This document shows, piece after piece, positions 25,559-34,150 of a stretch of DNA of 55,188 nt; position 1 is the stretch's first letter, and every line of letters starts with the position of its first letter. Under the pieces are notes generated by a model, which was not told the DNA's origin, ran no database searches, and was given only the letters and a program-made list of their open reading frames with translations. The DNA comes from Burkholderiaceae bacterium (GTDB taxonomy: Bacteria > Pseudomonadota > Gammaproteobacteria > Burkholderiales > Burkholderiaceae): positions 1 to 55,188 of the forward strand of contig JAJPEN010000055.1 of the NCBI GenBank assembly GCA_021166835.1, written 5' to 3'. The position numbers were made by a program, and so were the translations under genes.

Positions 25559-27017
25559 GACCGGCCTCCTCCTGTTGCGGCCCTCGCGCGTCGCCCGCCG
25601 GGCGGAAGGTCTCCCGGCGCGGCTCGTCGGTAACCGCCGACAGCGGACGCGCCGAGCGCTTGTGCGCCTCCTCCGCGTCTTCAGTCTCCTCTTCGGTCTC
25701 CTTTTGCGAGGCCCGCTCGGGACCGATCAGCACCATCCGGCGCAACAGCACGAAGCCGCCGCCGAACATCACCAGATAGCCGACGATGTACACGGCAAAG
25801 GACAGCGCGACGTCGGCCGCGGCCAACGACGGCGAGACCGCGTCGGCCGTGCGCATCAGCCCGTAGACGACCCACGGCTGCCGTCCTACCTCGGTGACGG
25901 TCCACCCGGCGAGTACCGCGACGAAGCCCATCGGCATCCCGAGGCGCGCGAAGCGCAGGAAGGCGCGCGACTCGTAGAGCCGTCCGCGCCGATACGCTGC
26001 CCAGCCCGAAATCACGATCGCGAGCATCAGCAGCCCCAGGCCGACCATGATGCGAAAAGCGAAATAGGGGATCGCCACCGGCGGACGATCCTCGCGCGCG
26101 AAGGCCTTCAGGCCCTGCACTTCGGTGGAGAAGCCGTGGGTCAGGTACAGGCTGCCGACCGCGGGAATCGCCAGCTCGTAGCGATTGCGCTCGGCCTGCT
26201 CGTCGGGCAGCGCGAACAGCGACAGCGGCACGTGCGTGGTGCTCTCCCACAGTCCTTCCATCGCGGCGAGCTTGGCCGGCTGGTGGTGCAGCGTATTCAA
26301 CCCGTGCAGGTCGCCGACGACGACCTGGAACGGCACCATCACCGTAAGGAAGACGAGCGACATCCACACCATGATCCGCGACTCGGCCACGTGCCGGCGA
26401 TGCAGCAGGTAGTGCGCGCCGACGCCCAGGATCACCAGCGCGGTGGTGACGACGAAGGCGGTGACCGTGTGCACCAGCCGGTACGGAAACGACGGGTTGA
26501 AGATCAACTGCACGAGATCGGCCGGCACGAAGCGGCCGTCGATCACCTCGTGCCCGGCGGGCGTCTGCATCCAGCTGTTCGACGCGAGGATCCAGAACGA
26601 CGACAGCAGCGTGCCGAGCGCGACGAGATAGGCCGACAACACGTGCGCCCATTGCGGAACGAGCTTGCGTCCGAACAGCAGTACGCCGAGGAAGGCCGCC
26701 TCGAGGAAGAACGCGGTGATGACCTCGTAGCCCAGCAGCGGGCCGATCACGCTGCCGGTAGCATCGATGAAACGGCTCCAGTTGGTGCCGAACTGGAACG
26801 GCATGACGACGCCGGAGACCACGCCCATGCCGAAGGAGATCGCGAAGATCTTGATCCAGAACGCGGAAAGCCGGCGGTAGACGTCGTCCTTGCGGATCCA
26901 CCATAGTGTCTCGAGCGTGGCGACGTAGCAGGACAGGCCGACGGTGAACGCCGGCAGCAGGATGTGGAAGGCCACCACCCAAGCGAACTGCAGGCGCGAC
27001 AGCAGCAGTGCGTCCAA
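25548..27017 (-). CDS. cydA: cytochrome bd-type quinol oxidase subunit I, short Q-loop (CIO type)
   Basis: A quinol oxidase that reduces O2 without proton pumping. The heme-ligand His near the N-terminus (VVAFHILLPAFTVG), the His of YRLVHTVTAF, FRIMVGLG (heme b558 Met) and GRQPW are present. The Q-loop between GDLHGLNTLHHQPAKLAAME and the FRIMVGLG helix is short, as in cyanide-insensitive oxidases (CioA). The start is placed at TTG 27017, which follows a strong GGGAGGAGGGGG ribosome-binding sequence; GTG 27035 would put that RBS inside the gene. About 489 aa, with a charged C-terminal tail. Confidence 0.93.
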   Translation of the reverse strand: MDALLLSRLQFAWVVAFHILLPAFTVGLSCYVATLETLWWIRKDDVYRRLSAFWIKIFAISFGMGVVSGVVMPFQFGTNWSRFIDATGSVIGPLLGYEVITAFFLEAAFLGVLLFGRKLVPQWAHVLSAYLVALGTLLSSFWILASNSWMQTPAGHEVIDGRFVPADLVQLIFNPSFPYRLVHTVTAFVVTTALVILGVGAHYLLHRRHVAESRIMVWMSLVFLTVMVPFQVVVGDLHGLNTLHHQPAKLAAMEGLWESTTHVPLSLFALPDEQAERNRYELAIPAVGSLYLTHGFSTEVQGLKAFAREDRPPVAIPYFAFRIMVGLGLLMLAIVISGWAAYRRGRLYESRAFLRFARLGMPMGFVAVLAGWTVTEVGRQPWVVYGLMRTADAVSPSLAAADVALSFAVYIVGYLVMFGGGFVLLRRMVLIGPERASQKETEEETEDAEEAHKRSARPLSAVTDEPRRETFRPAGDARGPQQEEAGRGA

Positions 27018-27075
27018 GCCCCCTCCTCCCCGCACGAACCAGCGGGCAGCGCTGCAATCGCGATGCCTGCGATCA

Positions 27076-27110
27076 CTACGGGTTTTCTTCGGCGCTATCC
27101 CCTACGGGTT
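27076..27110 (+). promoter_or_regulatory. candidate MocR operator: two CTACGGGTT direct repeats
   Basis: CTACGGGTT occurs at 27076-27084 and again at 27102-27110, 26 bp apart, in the divergent gap between cydA and mocR. MocR/PdxR proteins typically bind direct repeats in the intergenic region next to their own gene. Both repeats lie within 70 bp of the mocR start. Confidence 0.6.
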
Positions 27111-27142
27111 GTCCGGTTGGAGGCCGGCGGCTACGCTGAGAC

Positions 27143-28639
27143 ATGCAACTGCCCCTGATCGTCGATGCGGGCCGGCGCGAGCCGCTGCACGCCCAGATCT
27201 TCGAGCAGATCCGCTCGCGCATTCTCGATGGCACGCTGCGTCCCCATGCACGGCTGCCCGCCAGCAGGGCGCTCGCCGCCGACCTCTCGGTATCGCGCAA
27301 CACCATCACGCTCGCCTATGAACGGCTGATGGCCGAGGGCTACCTCGAGATGCGAGGGCCGCTCGGCACCTTCGTCTCCGCTGATCCCGCCGCCGACCGG
27401 CTCGACGTGGCGGATCCGCCGGCATTGCCGCCGTCGCCGGCGCAGTCTTCGTACGACCCGTCGCTCGTCTTCGACGGTTGCGCGCATACCGTCGTTCCGC
27501 CGCACGGCGAGCCGCTGCCCTACGACTTCTGGATCGGCCGGCTCGACGCGCGCCTGTTCTCCACGCGCCATTGGCAACGCCTGCTCGCGCGCACGATCTT
27601 CGAGCTGCCGATCGGCAACTCGCTGTATGCGCCCCCCGCCGGCATACCCGCCCTGCGCGAAGCCGTCGCGCAGCACGTCGGCGTCGCGCGCGGCATCGCA
27701 GCGCGCGTGGGAGACGTACTGATCGTCAACGGCATCCAGGAGGCGTTGAACATCGTCGCGCGTCTGTTCCTGCGCCGGGGCCGGCGCGTGGCGATCGAGA
27801 ATCCGGCCTACCTCGGCGCGGCGAACGTGTTCGCCAGCTACGGGGCGCGTCTCGTGCCGGTAGACGTCGACGCGCACGGCATCGATCCGCGACGGCTGCC
27901 GGCGCAGGCCTCGCTGCTCTACGTGACGCCTTCGCACCAGTACCCCACCGGCGCGACGCTGCCGCTCGAGCGCCGCGAACGGCTGCGCCAGTGGGCCGAG
28001 CACAACGACGTCTGGATCGTCGAGGACGACTACGACAGCGACTTCCATCACGGCGGCGCGCCGCTGCCGGCGCTGAAGGCGCGCGACGACGCGCAGCGCG
28101 TGCTCTACTGCGGCACCTTCTCGAAGAGCCTGGGCGGCGGGCTGCGCATCGGCTACATGGTGCTGCCGCCCCGGTTGATGCAGGCGGCGACGACGGTGAA
28201 GGCGCTGTTGAACAACGCAAGCGCCTGGCACCCGCAGGCGCTGCTCGCCGAGTTCCTCGCCTCGGGAGAGTTCCTGCATCACCTGCGGCGCATGCGCGCC
28301 GTGCATGCTTCGCGCCGGGACGCACTGCTCGCCGCGCTGCAGCGGCATTTCGGGGCGGTGGAAACGAGCGGTGCGCAGTCGGGCATGCATCTCGTCTGGC
28401 AACTGCCCGCGGCGCTGCCCGAAGCGCGCATCCTGTGCGAGCGCGCGCGGGCGCGCGGCGTGGGGCTGTACGACTTCGACACCGCGAACGTCTACCTCGC
28501 CGACGCGCGCACCCACGAGCGTCATGCGCGCGCGATCGCCCTCGGCTACGCGGCGCTGGACGAGCGCGAACTCGAGGTGGCCGTGCGCCGCATCGAAGAA
28601 GCCGTGCGCGAAGCGCACGATCATCGCGTGACGGCCTGA
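27143..28639 (+). CDS. MocR-family transcriptional regulator (GntR HTH + aminotransferase fold)
   Basis: A 498-aa protein. The N-terminal winged helix (residues 10-75) has LHAQIFEQIRSRILDG, LPASRALAADLSVSRNTITL and YLEMRGPLGTFVS. The C-terminal PLP fold has the PLP-Lys in LYCGTFSKSLGGGLRIGY and the Asp in VEDDYDSDFHH. MocR proteins bind PLP as an effector or structural ligand, and many regulate divergent genes. Here the divergent gene is cydAB, so control of the oxidase is likely but not shown. The start is clear: ATG 27143. Confidence 0.92.
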   Translation: MQLPLIVDAGRREPLHAQIFEQIRSRILDGTLRPHARLPASRALAADLSVSRNTITLAYERLMAEGYLEMRGPLGTFVSADPAADRLDVADPPALPPSPAQSSYDPSLVFDGCAHTVVPPHGEPLPYDFWIGRLDARLFSTRHWQRLLARTIFELPIGNSLYAPPAGIPALREAVAQHVGVARGIAARVGDVLIVNGIQEALNIVARLFLRRGRRVAIENPAYLGAANVFASYGARLVPVDVDAHGIDPRRLPAQASLLYVTPSHQYPTGATLPLERRERLRQWAEHNDVWIVEDDYDSDFHHGGAPLPALKARDDAQRVLYCGTFSKSLGGGLRIGYMVLPPRLMQAATTVKALLNNASAWHPQALLAEFLASGEFLHHLRRMRAVHASRRDALLAALQRHFGAVETSGAQSGMHLVWQLPAALPEARILCERARARGVGLYDFDTANVYLADARTHERHARAIALGYAALDERELEVAVRRIEEAVREAHDHRVTA

Positions 28640-28775
28640 GCATCGCGACGAAGCGTTTCGCTTCGCCGATGGCTCCCCCGCTTTCGCCGCCCATGGCCCT
28701 TGTCCAGTCCGCCGGGCTGGCGATACTCGACTCGTGTCCAACCGGACGCCGCGCGAGCGGCGATGCGAGCACGAC

Positions 28776-30386
28776 ATGTCGATCCGCACCAGCTCCTTTC
28801 TCCTCGTTCTCGTCCTCGGTGCGGCGCTCGTCGCCGCCGCGCCCGCGTCGGCGAAGATCTGGGAGTCGGTTCCCGACGAGCAGATCCAGGCGCTCGGGCT
28901 GAATCGCGATTCGTCGCCGAAGGAGTTGTTCGACGCCGTCGAGAAACGCTGGCGCGCACAGTTCACCAAGGGCAAGTTCGCGAAGTGGTGGGAACCGATC
29001 GAGATGGACCAGTACCTGGCGCCGACGCTGTTCTACAAGCCGCCCGAGGTCGACATCGAAGCCACGCGCGCGCAGTGCGTGGAGTGCCATACCGGCGTCA
29101 CGCACGGCTGGGTGAAGTCGTGGGAAAAGAGCGTGCACGCCAATCTCGACGCGATCCGGCAACTGCCCGCCGACGACGCGCGCGCGTACAAGAAGGAGAT
29201 CATCGCCGAGGTCGAGGACAACCTGCGTTCGATGGGCAAGCTCGGCGCCCAGACGCCGCTGAAGGACGTCGGCTGCATCGATTGCCACATGGGCGTGGGC
29301 AAGACTTCCGGTCACCACGTGCGCGACCTGCGTCTGCCCGATCGCGCGGTCTGCGGCACCTGCCACGTGCGGCAGTTCGCCGAAGCCGAGTCGGAGCGCG
29401 ACACGGCCGTGTGGCCGCAGAAGCAATGGCCGAACGGACATCCGTCGCACACCGTGGACTACATGGCCAACGTGGAGCTGGAGACCTGGGCCGCGCTGCC
29501 GCAGCGCGAGATCGCTACCGGCTGCACGATGTGCCACACCAACCAGGCCAAGTGCGACAACTGCCACACGCGCCACGAGTTCTCCACGGTGGAGGCGCGC
29601 AAGCCGCAGGCGTGCGCCACCTGCCACAACGGCGTCGATCACAACGAGTACGAGAACTACATGACGTCGAAGCACGGCACCGTGTACCAGACGCACGGCG
29701 ACCAGTGGAACTGGCACGCGCGGCTGCAGGACGCGATGGAAAAGGGCGGGCAGACGGCGCCCACCTGCCAGAGCTGCCACTTCGAATACAACGGCAAGTA
29801 CAGCCACAACGTCGTGCGCAAGGTGCGTTGGGCGTTCCTGCCGTTCAAGAGCATCGCCGACAACCTTGGACATCAATGGTTCCAGGACCGGCAGAAAGCC
29901 TGGATCGGCACCTGCTCGCAGTGCCATTCGCCGCGCTTCGCGAAGACCTATCTCGAGATGGCCGACAAGGGCATCGTCCAGGGCGTGGAACTGGTCGAGC
30001 AGTCGCGCAAGGTCGTGCAGAAGCTCTACGACGACGGCCTGATGGTCGGGCAGAAGACCAACCGTCCCGCGCCGCCGGCGCCCGAGAAGGACGCGCCCGG
30101 CGGCTTCTATTCGCTCTTCCTGTCGAAAGGCAACAACCCGACGATCGTCGATCGCACCTTCGCCGAGATGTGGGAGCAGCACGTCGCGCAGCACATGAAG
30201 GCACTGCTGCACGTGAACCCGGGTGGCTGGACCTACTCGGCCGGCTGGTCGGACCTGATCCGCGACCAGACGATCATCAACGAAGCCGATACCGTGCTGC
30301 GCGAGAAGGCTGCGCTCACCGAACGCCTGCGCACGCTGGAAGGCGCAAGCTCGGGTGGCGCCGGATCGAGCGGCAAGGGCCGGTGA
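28776..30386 (+). CDS. haoA: hydroxylamine oxidoreductase, octaheme cytochrome c
   Basis: A 536-aa periplasmic protein with a signal peptide (FLLVLVLGAALVAAAPASA). There are eight CxxCH motifs (CVECH, CIDCH, CGTCH, CTMCH, CDNCH, CATCH, CQSCH, CSQCH; Cys at about residues 101, 167, 193, 250, 260, 280, 331 and 380 of the precursor). The segment HVNPGGWTYSAGWS keeps Tyr487, aligned with the Tyr that cross-links the P460 heme in Nitrosomonas HAO, so the oxidising form is predicted rather than the Tyr-less nitrite-reducing type. Start ATG 28776 (MSIRTSSFLLV); a GTG at 28734 lies in frame. It overlaps haoB by TGATG. Confidence 0.95.
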   Translation: MSIRTSSFLLVLVLGAALVAAAPASAKIWESVPDEQIQALGLNRDSSPKELFDAVEKRWRAQFTKGKFAKWWEPIEMDQYLAPTLFYKPPEVDIEATRAQCVECHTGVTHGWVKSWEKSVHANLDAIRQLPADDARAYKKEIIAEVEDNLRSMGKLGAQTPLKDVGCIDCHMGVGKTSGHHVRDLRLPDRAVCGTCHVRQFAEAESERDTAVWPQKQWPNGHPSHTVDYMANVELETWAALPQREIATGCTMCHTNQAKCDNCHTRHEFSTVEARKPQACATCHNGVDHNEYENYMTSKHGTVYQTHGDQWNWHARLQDAMEKGGQTAPTCQSCHFEYNGKYSHNVVRKVRWAFLPFKSIADNLGHQWFQDRQKAWIGTCSQCHSPRFAKTYLEMADKGIVQGVELVEQSRKVVQKLYDDGLMVGQKTNRPAPPAPEKDAPGGFYSLFLSKGNNPTIVDRTFAEMWEQHVAQHMKALLHVNPGGWTYSAGWSDLIRDQTIINEADTVLREKAALTERLRTLEGASSGGAGSSGKGR

Positions 30387-31489
30387 TGGCGATGCAGGAG
30401 CCGAATGCCGTGCCGCGCTCGCCGCAGCGCCGAAGGTCGATCGCAGCGTTCGCGCTGCTCGGCGCCGGGGCAGCGGCGATCGTCGCCGCTGCCCTGCTCT
30501 GGCGAGCGCCGCCCGATCCTTCGGCGCCCTATCGCTACGTCGTCGATGCAGCGCTCTCCGACGAGCAGGCGCAGCCGATGCGGGCACTCGCCGAGCGCGG
30601 CATCGCGCTCGAGCAGGGGCGCATCGTGCTCGTCGACAGCGGCGATGCTGCCGCCGACTTCGTGCTCGCCCGCTCCGACGCGGGGCCGGTACTGCTCGAC
30701 TGGCGCGCGCGCGTCGACGAGCCCTTCCTCACGCTGCTGCCGCAACCGGGCGAGCTGCTCGAGGTGGCGGATGCGATCCGGCGGCACCTGCCGCCGGACG
30801 GCGTCGTGCTCGGCTGGTGGGACACCTCCCGTGCGCTGCGCCTGCTTGCCGGCGTACCGGTGATCTTCGATCGCCACCTGGGCGAGCCGCTGATCGTTCC
30901 TGCGCGCTGGCAGGCGCAGCGCGACTCGATCGCAGCGATCGATCGCGACTTCTTCGCCGCCGGCGCAGCGGACGGCTCCGCGGCGAAGGACGCGTTCGCC
31001 ACCGAGCGCGAACGCTTCCATCGCTTCGTCGACGCGCTGCTGTCCGACGAAACCAGCGGCATGGCCACGCTGCGCGAACTCGCCAGCGGGCGGCCGGCCG
31101 TGCTAGTGCTGCACGTGCGCGACGCGCTGCTCCTGGGCGCGATCGATCCGGCACGGATCGGCGTCGCCTTTCGCGACCTGCCGGGAATGGGCCCTTCGCA
31201 CGAGGCCATCCGCCACGTGCGCGACTGGATGAACACGAAGGCCTTCCCGGCCTACACGGTGCTGCATCGCGACGGGCAGCCGCTGCGCGCGGTCGCGCTC
31301 ACCGACGAAGCCTCCGGCGAAACGCTGGCCGCCCGGCTGCTGCCCTTCATCGGCAACCGGCAGACCGACGTGGCGGGTGCAACGCTCGTCTACCGCAGCG
31401 GAGCCTTCGTCGTCTTCGAACTGGACACGCGCGCGAGGAGCGAGTCCGCGTCGGCCGGTGCGCGCACTTTCACGTCGTTGTCGAAATAG
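30386..31489 (+). CDS. haoB: HaoB-like hydroxylamine oxidation accessory protein
   Basis: A 367-aa protein with an N-terminal membrane anchor or signal (RRSIAAFALLGAGAAAIVAAAL) and a large soluble part (GWWDTSRALRLLAGVPVIFD, MGPSHEAIRHVRDWMNTKAF, YTVLHRDGQPLRAVALTDE). Gene order and the 1-base haoA-haoB overlap match ammonia oxidisers and methanotrophs, where haoB follows haoA. Its biochemical role is not established. The 3' end overlaps a converging DUF72 gene by 100 bp. Confidence 0.8.
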   Translation: MAMQEPNAVPRSPQRRRSIAAFALLGAGAAAIVAAALLWRAPPDPSAPYRYVVDAALSDEQAQPMRALAERGIALEQGRIVLVDSGDAAADFVLARSDAGPVLLDWRARVDEPFLTLLPQPGELLEVADAIRRHLPPDGVVLGWWDTSRALRLLAGVPVIFDRHLGEPLIVPARWQAQRDSIAAIDRDFFAAGAADGSAAKDAFATERERFHRFVDALLSDETSGMATLRELASGRPAVLVLHVRDALLLGAIDPARIGVAFRDLPGMGPSHEAIRHVRDWMNTKAFPAYTVLHRDGQPLRAVALTDEASGETLAARLLPFIGNRQTDVAGATLVYRSGAFVVFELDTRARSESASAGARTFTSLSK

Positions 31490-32325
31490 ACGAACACGTC
31501 ACGGCCGCGTTGCGCCCCGGCGGACGACGACGCCAACGCCGGCAGGACGCGCTCGGCGTCTTCGGGCTCGCCGCCTTCGGCCCAGGCGAGCACGCGTCGC
31601 GCCCAGGCATCGAGCGAGGCGTCGTCGTAGCCGCTGACGTACAGCTCTTCCGAGCCGTGCAATCGGCAGTAGACGAAATCGACGGTCAGGTCCATCAATC
31701 GCGGCCAGCTCACGGTATCGGCGCACACCAGCCCGACCCGATGTCGACGCAACGACTCGATGAACGCCGGATCGCGGAAGCTCTCGTGACGGATCTCGAT
31801 CGCATGGCGCAGCGGACGAGCGGGTCCGGCCGGGATGCCGTCGTCGCTCGCGATGCGCTCGTCATGCGCACGCGCGAGCCGCGCCGCGTGTTCGGTGTCG
31901 TGCGGCAGCATCTCGAAGAAGGCCTCGAAGCGCGGCGGGTCGTAGCGCAGGAACGGCGGAAACTGCCACAGCAGCGGACCGAGCTTCCCGCCAAGCAGCA
32001 ACGGGCCCGAGGCGAGGAAATTCGCCAACGGCGTCTCGATCTCGCGCAGGCGTCGCACGTGCGTGATGTAGCGCGGCGCCTTCACCGAGAACACGAAGTC
32101 CTCGGGCGTCTCGTCGTGCCAGCGCTGGAAGCTCGCTGGCTGCTGCAGCCGATAGAAGGTGCCGTTGACCTCGATCGTGTCGAAGATGCTCGCCGCGTAC
32201 GACAGCTCCTCGTCCTGCTTCAGCTTCTCCGGATAGAAGACGCCGCGCCAGGGCGCGTAGGTCCAGCCCGAGATGCCGATGCGGATGCGCCCTCGCTGCG
32301 GCCGGTCGTCGGTGCTCGCGTTCAT
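31390..32325 (-). CDS. DUF72-family protein
   Basis: A 311-aa soluble TIM-barrel-like protein. It has IRIGISGWTYAPWRGVFYP, FDTIEVNGTFYRLQ, FVFSVKAPRYITH, EIRHESFRD and VYFDNDVKV, all family hallmarks. DUF72 members (YecE-like) are widespread and have no assigned activity. It follows the pgaA-like gene by 31 bp on the same strand and its 3' end overlaps haoB. Confidence 0.9.
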   Translation of the reverse strand: MNASTDDRPQRGRIRIGISGWTYAPWRGVFYPEKLKQDEELSYAASIFDTIEVNGTFYRLQQPASFQRWHDETPEDFVFSVKAPRYITHVRRLREIETPLANFLASGPLLLGGKLGPLLWQFPPFLRYDPPRFEAFFEMLPHDTEHAARLARAHDERIASDDGIPAGPARPLRHAIEIRHESFRDPAFIESLRRHRVGLVCADTVSWPRLMDLTVDFVYCRLHGSEELYVSGYDDASLDAWARRVLAWAEGGEPEDAERVLPALASSSAGAQRGRDVFVYFDNDVKVRAPADADSLLARVSSSKTTKAPLR

Positions 32326-32356
32326 GCCGGCGCCGCGAGCGAACGGCGCGCCCGCT

Positions 32357-34150
32357 TCAGAACCAGCCGGTCAGCGCCACCCCCGCATAACGGCGCCAGT
32401 AGCCCGAACCGCCGCCGGCCAGCCCCATTCCGCTTCCCGAGCCGCCGAGCTGTGCACGCAACTGCAGCGTCGCAGACAGGTCGTATGCGACGACGAGTTC
32501 CAGCAGATGCGGATTGCCGCTCGTTCGCGTGTCCCAACCGTCGACCTCGCGCGCGGTGCCGATGCCGGCACGGGCCGCCACCTGCCACTCGCGCCAGTCC
32601 CGCGAGACCGAGACGAAGAGACGCGCTTCGCGGTACTCCTTCGGATTCCAGTAGCCGCGCCAGGCGACGGACGGGCCGGTGGGGTCCGAACTGCGGAAGG
32701 CGAGCGCCTCGATGCCGGCGCGCACGCGCGGCACGGCCACGATCGTGCGCTCGATGCGGCCGTACACGCGATCGCGTTCGTTTCCGTCGTCGAAACGGAA
32801 GTGCGCGAGCGAGCCGGCGAGCGTCCAGGCGAGCGCAGGCCGGAAATCCATGCCGAGCGACGCCACGTCGACGTGCACCCGCTCGCCGACGGCCTTCGGC
32901 GTCTCGACCGTCTCGCGCCCGAGCTCCGCATCGACGCGAACGTCGTCCGCCGGCAGCCAGCGCAGCCGCGCAGCGCCGGTGAGCGGATGCCAGCCGTCGT
33001 AGTCGTTGAACGCGATCGCGACGCTCGGCCAGGCGACGCCCCAGCGCGAGTCGACGCCGCCCAGGCGCGTGCTCGCCTGCGTCTGCCAGCGAAGGCCGTC
33101 GACGCGGCCGTGCGGGTCGTCGAAGCGCACCCGGCGCAACGACGTCTCGAGCGCGCGCCCGCCTTCGAAATGCCAGCCGCTCGACGCACGCGCCGCGTGC
33201 GTGTCGAGGTCGTCCCGGTCGGTCGACGCATCGAGCTCGATCGCCCACCAGCGCGACCGCTCGCGCGACGTGCGAAAGCGCCGCAGCCACTGTGCATCGG
33301 GCTGCTCGATCGTCGCCAGCTCCCGGTCGGCGAGATCGTCGAAGCCTCCCCAGCGCAGCGCACGCGCGTAGTCGAAGCGCGTCTCGTCATCGAGCGAGGC
33401 GATCTGCGCATTGCGATACTCGAGCACCGCGGCGCGGTGGCGACCGGCGTCGTTCAGCGCGCGGGCGAGGCCCAGCCGGCTGCGACGGTCCTCCGGATCG
33501 CGCGCGAGCAGCGCCTCGAACGCGGCGACCCCTTCGTCGGTGCGCCCCAGCCAGACGAGGATCTGCGCCGCGCGCCGCGCGTTGGTTGCATCGTCCGGAT
33601 CGAGACGCAGCGCCTCCCGATAGGCGTCGAGTGCGCCGCGCAGGTCTTCGCGCTGCTGGCGCGCCTCGGCCACGCCGCGCCAGGCGTCGGCCGGTTGCGC
33701 ATCGAGCGCAGCCGACTCCAGGAACCACGCTTCGGCGCACGCCGCTTCCCCCGACCACAACGTCTGCCAGGCAAGCGAGCGGCGCACGTCGGGCCGGCGC
33801 CCGGGCGCAACGGCCAGCACGCGCCGGTACGCGTCGGCCGATTCGGCGTTGCGATCGGCGAAGCCGAGCACGCGCGCCACCTCGATCAGCAGGTCGTCGT
33901 CGTCGGGCCGCTGCGCGAGAAGCGGCTCGTAATGCCCGAGCGCCTGCGCATACCGGCCGCGATCGACCAGCTCGCGCGCACGGGCGAGTTCGCTCGCGTA
34001 TCGGGTCTTCGGCGATTGCCCTGAAGCAGCCTCCGCTCCCGGCGCCGGCTGCACGGGTTGCGCGTCTGCGGCATTGCCCGCCAGGCACAGGCCCGTCCCC
34101 GCGACCGCCGCCGCCACCGCGGCCGCGAGGCGCAACGGCGTTGACCTCAA
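32357..34150 (-). CDS. pgaA: PgaA-like outer-membrane exopolysaccharide export protein
   Basis: About 597 aa. Signal-like N-terminus (LRLAAAVAAAVAGTGLCLAG), then TPR-type helical repeats (ARELVDRGRYAQALGHYEPL, ALDAYREALRLDPDDATNA), then a long beta-rich C-terminus ending GYWRRYAGVALTGWF, a typical outer-membrane barrel end with terminal Phe. E. coli PgaA has the same TPR-then-barrel plan but is longer (about 800 aa). The start is TTG 34150, overlapping the TGA of the glycosyltransferase gene. Assigned largely from context. Confidence 0.75.
   Translation of the reverse strand: MRSTPLRLAAAVAAAVAGTGLCLAGNAADAQPVQPAPGAEAASGQSPKTRYASELARARELVDRGRYAQALGHYEPLLAQRPDDDDLLIEVARVLGFADRNAESADAYRRVLAVAPGRRPDVRRSLAWQTLWSGEAACAEAWFLESAALDAQPADAWRGVAEARQQREDLRGALDAYREALRLDPDDATNARRAAQILVWLGRTDEGVAAFEALLARDPEDRRSRLGLARALNDAGRHRAAVLEYRNAQIASLDDETRFDYARALRWGGFDDLADRELATIEQPDAQWLRRFRTSRERSRWWAIELDASTDRDDLDTHAARASSGWHFEGGRALETSLRRVRFDDPHGRVDGLRWQTQASTRLGGVDSRWGVAWPSVAIAFNDYDGWHPLTGAARLRWLPADDVRVDAELGRETVETPKAVGERVHVDVASLGMDFRPALAWTLAGSLAHFRFDDGNERDRVYGRIERTIVAVPRVRAGIEALAFRSSDPTGPSVAWRGYWNPKEYREARLFVSVSRDWREWQVAARAGIGTAREVDGWDTRTSGNPHLLELVVAYDLSATLQLRAQLGGSGSGMGLAGGGSGYWRRYAGVALTGWF

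Noticed and set aside
29000..30386. Octaheme nitrite/tetrathionate reductase instead of HAO
   Set aside because: The P460-linked Tyr segment (HVNPGGWTYSAGWS) and a haoB gene directly downstream point to the HAO branch.
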